Assembly (NCBI GenBank): GCA_049513975.1
Contig: JBEKVM010000029.1
Coordinates: 21,196-85,195, forward strand
Direction: 5' to 3'
Origin: JBEKOF01 sp049513975
Lineage (GTDB): Bacteria > Verrucomicrobiota > Verrucomicrobiia > Limisphaerales > Palsa-1400
Length of the DNA: 64,000 nt
The first letter of the stretch is position 1; every line of letters starts with the position of its first letter. The translations under genes were made by a program, and so were the position numbers. This document shows, one piece after another, positions 31,155-38,532 of this stretch. The notes below the pieces were generated by a model. It had not been told where the DNA came from. It saw only the letters and a program-made list of their open reading frames with translations, and made no database searches.

Positions 31155-31228
31155 TGGTGCGGTTGCCGGGAGTTGCGCCCGGACTTCCTCCGTGGCGGGG
31201 AGGCATTCTGCTGTTAAATCACAACCGC
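31155..31228 (-). tRNA. tRNA-Gly(GCC), array member 33 (first in transcript order)
   Basis: Acceptor GCGGTTG/CAACCGC, anticodon stem CCTCC/GGAGG with loop CCGCCAC (C33), T stem CCGGG/CCCGG with loop CGCAACT. CCA encoded. Confidence 0.86.
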
Positions 31229-31238
31229 GAAATTAGAA

Positions 31239-31266
31239 GGGCCGGGAGCGTTGCTGCTCCCGGCCC
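31239..31266. other. Hairpin at the 5' end of the array
   Basis: A perfect 11-bp stem (GGGCCGGGAGC and its complement) with a 6-nt loop lies 10 bp upstream of the first tRNA in transcript order. It is not followed by a clear T-tract on either strand. The sequence from here to 31576 has no recognisable gene. Confidence 0.6.
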
Positions 31267-31576
31267 ATGCCATTTCAACAAAGAACAAACACCTCTTGGC
31301 GATCTAAGCGATCCCAACCCGCGGTTTCACGGCGGCTGTTTCGGTGTTTAGGGGCACACCTCCTGCAAAGCCCTTAATATGTAAATCTAAAATTCGTCCT
31401 GTTCGTCCTGGGGACGTTGTCTTCCGGTCGTGGGCAGACCCCGCCGGTGAGGCTTCTCTGCTCGTCCCCGCCAAATTCAATTTGTCGCCAGAAGACATCA
31501 CCTGGATGTCGCGTTATTCTTGTTCACAGATTGTCCATTTATCGTTGTTAATCGTTCACAGTCATGCTTTTCAGGG

Positions 31577-31615
31577 AAAATAAAAAACCCTGCTTGCATG
31601 TCGGCAAGCAGGGTT
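31577..31615 (-). terminator. Rho-independent terminator
   Basis: A perfect 12-bp stem (AACCCTGCTTGC and its complement, 6-nt loop) is followed on the minus strand by TTTTTTATTTT. Confidence 0.88.
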
Positions 31616-31636
31616 GAGGAAGTTCTATTTCGTTCG

Positions 31637-31807
31637 TTACCTGCTTGCCATGAGTCTATCCAACTTGACCTGTTGTTCCGGGGCTGCGGTGGATAGACCA
31701 AGGCTAAACACACTACCCGGGTTATACCGGCTATGACGTGTCCCAATGGTCATTGGGGCCGCCGTCATCGGCCAACTCGCGGCTGATATGTTTAAGCAAG
31801 TTTTCAT
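31637..31807 (-). CDS. Possible small gene or sRNA unit ending at the terminator
   Basis: A 56-codon minus-strand frame (MKTCLNISAASW ... PEQQVKLDRLMASR) ends 22 bp before the terminator. The same region also contains a 9-bp hairpin (GTCTATCCA/TGGATAGAC). A TTGACG (-35-like) lies at 31844-31849, but no ribosome site is visible. It may be a non-coding RNA instead; I see nothing that settles this. Confidence 0.35.
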   Translation of the reverse strand: MKTCLNISAASWPMTAAPMTIGTRHSRYNPGSVFSLGLSTAAPEQQVKLDRLMASR

Positions 31808-32031
31808 TGAACTTATAACACAGGTATCACGGAGTGTTCATTGCGTCAACTACTATTTAAAAATATTTTGAGATTTTTTTATTGCGCCCGGATTCATATA
31901 TTCGGATAGGTTGATGTGAAATTCCTGACGCCCCGCGCAGTTTTTGCGCTGACGCCGTGAGATTGACGCGGGCCTGCCGCTTCTGTTTCTCCGGGATGAT
32001 GAAGGAGCCGGCGGCAGGGTTTGGCCTCGCG

Positions 32032-32060
32032 TTGACTGAATGGCAAAATGATTTTAAAAT
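32032..32060 (+). promoter_or_regulatory. Sigma-70-type promoter of the GH95-like gene
   Basis: TTGACT at 32032-32037 and TAAAAT at 32055-32060 are separated by 17 bp. A ribosome site GAGGAAG at 32071 precedes ATG-32082. The preceding 31860-32031 holds no gene. Confidence 0.75.
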
Positions 32061-32081
32061 AAAAAACTTAGAGGAAGCCTT

Positions 32082-34853
32082 ATGCGAACCATGACCCTGA
32101 TCGAAGGCGCGATGTCCCTGCTATTTGCCGCCACGGCACTGGCCGGGCCACACTGGACCGAACGCTACAACGTCGTCTGGACCACCCCGAGCAAGGATGC
32201 GGCCGGTTCGATGCCGCTGGGCAACGGCGAGGCCGGCATCAATCTGTGGGTGGAGGAGAACGGGGATCTGCTGTTCTACATCGGCCGAAGCGACTCGTTG
32301 AGCGAGATCTCCCGGCTTCTGAAAGTCGGGCAGGTGCGCGTGTCGCTGTCCCCCAATCCGTTTGTCACGGGCGCCCCGTTCCGCCAGGAGTTGAAACTGA
32401 GCGATGGCGTGTGCGAAATCACCGCCGGCGAGGGCGGGAAGAAGGTGACGCTGCGGGTCTTCGTGGGCAGCGATCGTCCGGTGGTGCATGTGACGGGGCA
32501 GTCCGCCTCGCCGCTGACCGTGAAGGCAAGGGCTGAGTGCTGGCGCACGCAGCGCCGCGCGCTGCCCAAGGGAGACGAACAAGGTTCGGCCTGGACCCTG
32601 CGGGATGCGCCATTCGAACTTTATGAATCGGCGGATGTTTTCCCAGCCGGATTGGAAGGGGCGGCGGCCTGGTATCACCGCAACGAGGAATCCGTCGCTT
32701 TTCCATCCACCATCAAACACCAGTCGCTGGAGTCCGTGGCGGACCAGGCTCACGATCCGTTGTGGCATCGCACCTTCGGCGGGTGGCTGACCGGGGCGGA
32801 ATTCAAGCCGGTGGATGGACACTCGATCCAGACCATTGCACCCGGCAGGTCGTTTGCGCTGCGCGTAGCGGCGCCGTGCGGCCAGACGCCGACAGCGCAG
32901 GCCTGGATGGATGAGGCGAAACAACTCGCAGCCGAGGCTGCGGACGCCCCCGCCGCCCTGGGCCGCACCACGGCTTGGTGGCGGGAATTCTGGGACCGCT
33001 CCTGGGTCATTACCGATGCCGGGATGGGAGGGCGGGTTGGCGGGGAACAGCATCCGCTGCGCATCGGCTACGACTCCAATAAACAGAACCCGTTCCCCGG
33101 CGCCATCGGTCGCACGGCGGTCTTCAGCCGGCCACTCCCGCCGGAGGAAATCGCCCGGCTGGCCGCCGCCGCTCGTGACCAGACCACTCCGATACAGGAT
33201 GGTCTGCTGGCCGCCGGCGATGGAACTCCGCGCGAAATCCCCAAGGACAAATTGAACTTCAAACGCGGCTTCAGTCTGGAAGCCTGGATCAAACTTGATC
33301 GGACTGAACCGGGCCGCATATTTGACAAGATAACCGCCGGCGGTTCGGATGGATTCCTTTTCGATACGCATCCCGGCGATACGCTGCGCCTGATCGTCGG
33401 CAGCAAAGTTCTGAGCGCTCCTCCCCGCACGATCCAAGCGGACGGCTGGCATCATGTGGCGGCCACCTTCGACAGCGGCACCGGCGCGGCAAGTATATAT
33501 CTGGACGGGAAACTCCTGGCCGGGCAATCCGGGGATGACGTTTCCCCCATTGCGCGGGGCTACACCCTGCAACGCTACATGCAGGCCTGCGGCGGCCGCG
33601 GCGCCTATCCCATCAAGTTCAACGGCGGCATCTTCACGGTTGAACCCGAAGCCGTGGGCCGGCCGTACAACCCTGATTGGCGCGCCTGGGGCGACCCCCA
33701 CTGGTTCCAGAACGTCCGCCACATGTATCACCCGATGCTGGCCGGCGGTGATTTCGAGATGATGGGCCCCTTCTTCCGAATGTACGAAACCGCCCGCCCC
33801 TTGTGCGAGGCGCGGGCCAGGCTCTATTACGGCGCGGAAGGCTGTTACTTTCCCGAAACCATGACGGTTTGGGGCGCCTATGCCAACGGCGACTATGGCT
33901 GGCAGCGCGGCGATCATCCGCCCGGGGACATCCTGTGCAACTACTGGCGCTACGCCTGGAACCAGGGGCCGGAACTGGTCAGCCTGATGCTCGACTACTG
34001 GGACTACACCCGCGATGAAGCCTTCCTGAGGCAGCAGGCTTTGCCGATGGCCGTTGCCGTGCTGAAGTACTTCGATACGCGCTTCAAGAAAGATGAAAAG
34101 GGCACGATTATTCTGGACCCCACCCAGTCGGTGGAAACCTTTTGGTGGGAGGTGGTCAACGACATGCCGAGCGTGGCGGGATTGAACGACATCACGGCGC
34201 GGCTGAGCGCATTGCCGGAAAGACTGACCGCGGCGCCAGAGCGTGAGTTCTTCGCGAAGATGAAAGCGGCCTGCCCCGCGGTGCCGGTGGAGCAGGGCCG
34301 TCTGGCTCCCGCGCAGCAATACAAGGACCAGCGCAGCAACTGTGAGAATCCCGAACTCTACGCGGTTTGGCCCTTCCGGCTTTACGGCTTGGGCAAGCCG
34401 GGATTGGAAGAAGCCCGCGCCGCCTACGCCCACCGTGCCAACCACTTGGATGCGGGCTGGGGCTACGACGGCAACTGCGCCGCGTTATTGGGCTTGACGG
34501 GGGAGGCCGCCCGCATTCTCCGGGTCAAATGCGCCAACTCCAACCCGGCCTACCGCTGGCCCGCCACCTGGGGACCGAATTTCGATTGGCTGCCCGATCA
34601 AAACCACGGGGGCAACCTGCTGAATACCACCCAGCTTATGCTGCTGCAAAGCCAGGGCGGCAAGCTCCGCCTGCTCCCCGCCTGGCCGAAGGATTGGGAC
34701 GTGAGCTTCAAGTTGCACGCGCCCTGCAACACGACCGTCGAATGTGTGTATCGCGGTGGCAAGGTGGAGAAACTCACGGTGACGCCGTCCGCACGGGCGT
34801 CGGATGTCATACAGCCTGACAGCGAGACCGCAGAGGAGAGGGGGCAGCCATGA
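32082..34853 (+). CDS. Secreted GH95-like glycoside hydrolase with LamG insertion
   Basis: This 923-aa protein has a signal peptide, then an N-terminal DUF5703/GH95-like beta domain (WTTPSKDAAGSMPLGNGEAG). A LamG/concanavalin-type module at about residues 327-486 follows (FSLEAWIKL, GWHHVAATFD, IYLDGKLL). The (alpha/alpha)6 domain has GCYFPETMTVWGAY and SNCENPELYAVWPFRLYG, as in the alpha-L-fucosidase family GH95. The LamG module interrupts the usual arrangement and seems circularly permuted. Substrates are probably fucose- or galactose-containing polysaccharides. It stands alone with its own promoter. Confidence 0.82.
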   Translation: MRTMTLIEGAMSLLFAATALAGPHWTERYNVVWTTPSKDAAGSMPLGNGEAGINLWVEENGDLLFYIGRSDSLSEISRLLKVGQVRVSLSPNPFVTGAPFRQELKLSDGVCEITAGEGGKKVTLRVFVGSDRPVVHVTGQSASPLTVKARAECWRTQRRALPKGDEQGSAWTLRDAPFELYESADVFPAGLEGAAAWYHRNEESVAFPSTIKHQSLESVADQAHDPLWHRTFGGWLTGAEFKPVDGHSIQTIAPGRSFALRVAAPCGQTPTAQAWMDEAKQLAAEAADAPAALGRTTAWWREFWDRSWVITDAGMGGRVGGEQHPLRIGYDSNKQNPFPGAIGRTAVFSRPLPPEEIARLAAAARDQTTPIQDGLLAAGDGTPREIPKDKLNFKRGFSLEAWIKLDRTEPGRIFDKITAGGSDGFLFDTHPGDTLRLIVGSKVLSAPPRTIQADGWHHVAATFDSGTGAASIYLDGKLLAGQSGDDVSPIARGYTLQRYMQACGGRGAYPIKFNGGIFTVEPEAVGRPYNPDWRAWGDPHWFQNVRHMYHPMLAGGDFEMMGPFFRMYETARPLCEARARLYYGAEGCYFPETMTVWGAYANGDYGWQRGDHPPGDILCNYWRYAWNQGPELVSLMLDYWDYTRDEAFLRQQALPMAVAVLKYFDTRFKKDEKGTIILDPTQSVETFWWEVVNDMPSVAGLNDITARLSALPERLTAAPEREFFAKMKAACPAVPVEQGRLAPAQQYKDQRSNCENPELYAVWPFRLYGLGKPGLEEARAAYAHRANHLDAGWGYDGNCAALLGLTGEAARILRVKCANSNPAYRWPATWGPNFDWLPDQNHGGNLLNTTQLMLLQSQGGKLRLLPAWPKDWDVSFKLHAPCNTTVECVYRGGKVEKLTVTPSARASDVIQPDSETAEERGQP

Positions 34854-35478
34854 GTCAAGCAGAGGGAAATGGTTTGTTCGTTTTTTGTTTGGAAAGCGAG
34901 CTGGGGATTGCCGGCAGAGGGCCGGCAACCGGGCGGCATACCCACCCCTTTGGGGGTCTGGACCCGTTAACCCGTTAGGACCGTTGTCAATGAAGGACTT
35001 ACATGAGGTCCGACCCGTTAGGTGACCCGTTAGAACCCGTTAGGAACCCGTTAGGGGCAAATGCAAAATTATAAATTATGAATTATAAATGAAGACGGTC
35101 GGGAAATGCGGAATGCAAAATGAAGAAGGGGGGCAGGATTAAGATAAGGATTATGATTAGGATACTGAGGATTTGGCTTGGTTCCAAAAACGGGTCGGCA
35201 GACTGGCAGGCGGGGGAAATGCAAAGTGCTGAATGCAGAATGAAGAATGAAGAAGGGGGCCGGCGGGTGTGGAACGGAAACGTGGTTTTGATCTCGCCGT
35301 CTTTTGTGCAAACTGAGCGGGCTTTAACCGCGGATTTCGCGGATTTCACGGATAAGATTTGGGCAACCGCGCCGTCGCGCCGTTCCAATCCGGGCTGAAC
35401 CATCCGGCTAGGCATGTCAAGAATAAATGTGGCATCGTTAGGAACCGACCACTTTACCACTTTACGACCACTTTAGCT
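34854..35478. repeat. Intergenic region with ACCCGTTAGG repeats
   Basis: At 34962-35053 there are at least six copies of ACCCGTTAGG or close variants. AT-rich TAAATTA repeats (35064-35090), GGATTA-type repeats (35137-35170) and a GCGGATTTC repeat (35330-35352) follow. I see no gene. Confidence 0.8.
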
Positions 35479-38400
35479 TTACGGCCTGCGGGCCGACTGG
35501 CGGGCGATTTCTTCGGCGAGCTTTTGTGGCTCGTGGCAGACGAGGAAATCCCATTGGCCGAGACGGCCCCAGTGGTTCACGGCGGACAGCCAGCGGCGCG
35601 CGGCCTGGTGCTTGGCCTCCGTGTCCTCGTGGCTCTGGCCTTTTATTTCCAGAATGAGGGTGACGCCGCTGGCGAGTTTGACGAGGAAATCCGGCTCGTA
35701 AACGTGCGGGTTGCCGTACAGTTCATACGGGATGTTGAACTCGAGGCGGTCATTGCGGGCGTAGCAGGTGACAATTCCTTCTTTGGCGAGTTTTTCGAGC
35801 TGGAATACGGCGGCTTGTTCCCATGAATTGGTGTCGCACGCCACAAGATTTAAATGGCTTGCCTCGGTTATGAGGACCGGCTTGACGGTTTTGAAGTGGA
35901 CGCTTTCGGTGCTGCCGATGGGCTTGTACCGGTTCAGCCTTGGCAAAAGGGGCGTCTCTCCCTTGGCGTCGTCGGGTGTGATGGCCGCAACCAAAAGTGA
36001 AACGATGCGCTGGGCGTAGGTTTGCAGGCCGATCTCGCATGGGTGGCAGCCGCAAAACTCCACTCTGGTGCCGATGTAATCCTGCACAATCTTGAGGACC
36101 TGGGGAAATAATGTGACGCGGCTCTGGCGTTTCAAGCTTTCCTTCCCGGCATGGGCGGTCTCGGTCAGTTCCCGCACGATTTCCCGCGCGATTTCAAACG
36201 CGATGGTCTGCGGGTGAACCGAGGCATAATACTCGTGCCGGTTCACTTCCGTGAATCCGAAGCCGCCGTGCGCGCTCGGGTGTCCAATTTGGTAGCCAAC
36301 TTGCGGGCGGACAAAGGCGGCGGTCGGGGTGTTCCATGGGTCAAGCCCTGTGCGCTCGACCTGGCGGACGTCGCATTGAATCAGGTTCCGCTTTAGGTCC
36401 ACCACGTAGCCTTCCACTATCGGGAAGCGGATTTCAAATTGTTTCCGGGCTGGCAGTGCCATGATTTCGTGTTTGGGGCGGTCTTCGGGCGGCGGGCCTC
36501 CGCCTGGTTCCCGGCCCTTGAACGGGATGAGCGAAAACGGCACGCCGAAAATGTCAACGTATTCGGCGGTGAGCAGACCGGTTTGGGGGTCGGGCGTGTA
36601 ATCCATCCGGCGCAATCCCCGGCCAACAACCTGCTCGCAGAGGAGCTGGCTGTGAAAGGCGCGCAAGCCGAGGATCTGGGTCACGTTGTCGGCATCCCAT
36701 CCTTCGCTCAGCATGTTAACGCTGACAACGCAGCGGATGCGCTCGCCGGGTTCCCCTACCTTTCCGACCGTGGAAACGATTTTTCGCAATTCTTCCGCCG
36801 CCTCTTTTCTGGTCGCTTTGGGGTCTTCGTTCTCGGCGGCCCTGAGGAGTTCTGAATCAATGCGGAGCGTGACCTCGGCGCCCTTTTGATTCCAAAGTTG
36901 CGGGAAACCATTGAGCCCGCTGCTGTAGGCTTTCTGCGGCTTGGCTATTTTCTTTCGCTTTGGGGAATCCTCATCCTCCTCTTCATCCGGGGAGTCGGCT
37001 GCAATCGTTTCCTCGCCGGAAATCATGCGGTGGAAGTGCTCGGCGATGTCCGTGTTATCGCAGACAATGATCATGACGGGCGGCTTGCGTTCCTGGCCGG
37101 GTGTTGCTTTCTGCATAACGTCGTATCGCTGTTTCCATTCGCCGGTGAGCGTGAGCAATGCGTCCTCGGCTTTGCGATAAACGACTTCGGGTTTGACTTT
37201 TCCTCCCGTGAATTTTTCGCCCGCTTTGAGGTCGCGGGTGATGTGCTCCCACAATTTGAAATACTTGGGGTCCGGCCGGCCGGTGTTGTCGATGGCCGGC
37301 AGGCGCGGAATTTTGGTGATGCCGCTTTCGATGGCGTCAACCAAGCTGAAATCGCTGACAATCCACGGGAAGGGCGAGCCTTCGGGGTAGCCGCTGCCGT
37401 GGATATAAAAGGGGGTGGCGGACATATCCACACAGAGGGCAATGCCGCACGCCGAATTGATCTTGTCCAGTCCCGATACCCACACCGTCGCGTCTTCTCT
37501 TTCCTTTTTTTCCTCTGGCGTGAGTTTTTCATCTTCGCCGACTGGCGCGGGCCGATAGGCGTGGTGGCCTTCATCGTTCAAGACCATCAATGGCTCGGTT
37601 TCCCAAAGATCGCCAAGCCGATTTTGGGCAAAGGCTTCGGGCGTTTCTGGTCCGAGTTTTCCGACTGTGGCGCTGCCGACTTTGATGACTTCGGACTCCG
37701 GCCCCAACCAGTGCCAGTTTGTCACCAAGACTTTCCCCTTGGCCAGTTCGCCGCGCAAGGTGGTGGGAACCAGATCGAATTGTTCGTAATAATTATCCAC
37801 GTCGCCCGGGTACAGCACGGCAAGGCGTTCCTTGATCGTGAGATTTGGACACAGAACCAGGGCACGGCGGGGAAAGCGGGGATCGCCTGGCTTAGTGCCG
37901 CGGTTGCAGAAAGCCCATGAAATGAGCATCGCCATGAGAACGGTTTTGCCGCTTCCGGTGGCCATTTTGCAGGCGAAGCGCGGAATGGATTTTAGTCCTT
38001 GCTCGTTCGGGATGTCCGCCAGCTTGGGATGCTGCGCGATTTTCGTTATCCATTCGTGCGGGCGGGGATTCTGGCCTTGGCAAAGAGCGCGGTATTCCTC
38101 CGGGGCGAGCTTGGGCGTCCAGCGCGGTTTTTTGCCCTGGGCGAGAATTTCCCGCAAGTAGATGATCGTCTCAGCGGCTTCGATCTGGCAAAAAAACAGC
38201 CTTCGCGCTCTGTCTTGGCGCCACCAATGGCGAAGCAGTTGCTTCGTTGTTTCCGATCCGTTTTCCCAGCCTGATTCGCGCCAGCGTTTTACGTCTTCAC
38301 GCAAGGCGTTCACCAGCGGCAGGTCGTCGCGTTCCTCCTCTGCGAGCAGGGACATTTGGGCGCTGCCGGTGCGTTCGCTTTTGAACCAATAACTTGCTGG

Positions 38401-38532
38401 CCGGCGATTGGGTGTTTTGCTGGGGATGCCGGTCTGCGTGTCGTAGAGCCAGTGGTGCTCCGGCTCGGTGTAGGGCGAGCAGAGAATGGGATTCTCGACC
38501 GGCTGAATCGGGATTTGTTCTTCTTTGCTCAT
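35479..38532 (-). CDS. Type III restriction enzyme Res subunit (BPTD_3080-like)
   Basis: This 1017-aa protein has a DEAD/SF2 helicase core with Walker A MATGSGKTVLMAM near residue 190, Walker B NDEGHHAYRP near 318 and motif VI QVVGRGLRRMDY. A C-terminal nuclease region follows with EPDFLVKLASGVTLILEIKGQ (PD-ExK pattern E-P-D...E-I-K). It translocates or switches on DNA and cleaves with its Mod partner. Start overlaps the mod stop by ATGA. Confidence 0.92.
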   Translation of the reverse strand: MSKEEQIPIQPVENPILCSPYTEPEHHWLYDTQTGIPSKTPNRRPASYWFKSERTGSAQMSLLAEEERDDLPLVNALREDVKRWRESGWENGSETTKQLLRHWWRQDRARRLFFCQIEAAETIIYLREILAQGKKPRWTPKLAPEEYRALCQGQNPRPHEWITKIAQHPKLADIPNEQGLKSIPRFACKMATGSGKTVLMAMLISWAFCNRGTKPGDPRFPRRALVLCPNLTIKERLAVLYPGDVDNYYEQFDLVPTTLRGELAKGKVLVTNWHWLGPESEVIKVGSATVGKLGPETPEAFAQNRLGDLWETEPLMVLNDEGHHAYRPAPVGEDEKLTPEEKKEREDATVWVSGLDKINSACGIALCVDMSATPFYIHGSGYPEGSPFPWIVSDFSLVDAIESGITKIPRLPAIDNTGRPDPKYFKLWEHITRDLKAGEKFTGGKVKPEVVYRKAEDALLTLTGEWKQRYDVMQKATPGQERKPPVMIIVCDNTDIAEHFHRMISGEETIAADSPDEEEDEDSPKRKKIAKPQKAYSSGLNGFPQLWNQKGAEVTLRIDSELLRAAENEDPKATRKEAAEELRKIVSTVGKVGEPGERIRCVVSVNMLSEGWDADNVTQILGLRAFHSQLLCEQVVGRGLRRMDYTPDPQTGLLTAEYVDIFGVPFSLIPFKGREPGGGPPPEDRPKHEIMALPARKQFEIRFPIVEGYVVDLKRNLIQCDVRQVERTGLDPWNTPTAAFVRPQVGYQIGHPSAHGGFGFTEVNRHEYYASVHPQTIAFEIAREIVRELTETAHAGKESLKRQSRVTLFPQVLKIVQDYIGTRVEFCGCHPCEIGLQTYAQRIVSLLVAAITPDDAKGETPLLPRLNRYKPIGSTESVHFKTVKPVLITEASHLNLVACDTNSWEQAAVFQLEKLAKEGIVTCYARNDRLEFNIPYELYGNPHVYEPDFLVKLASGVTLILEIKGQSHEDTEAKHQAARRWLSAVNHWGRLGQWDFLVCHEPQKLAEEIARQSARRP

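Noticed and set aside
25660..31228. CRISPR array or tandem satellite
   Set aside because: Units are not identical repeats; each folds as a different tRNA.
32121..34445. 774-codon minus-strand open frame
   Set aside because: Antisense of the GH95-like gene, which has a signal peptide, promoter and domain motifs.
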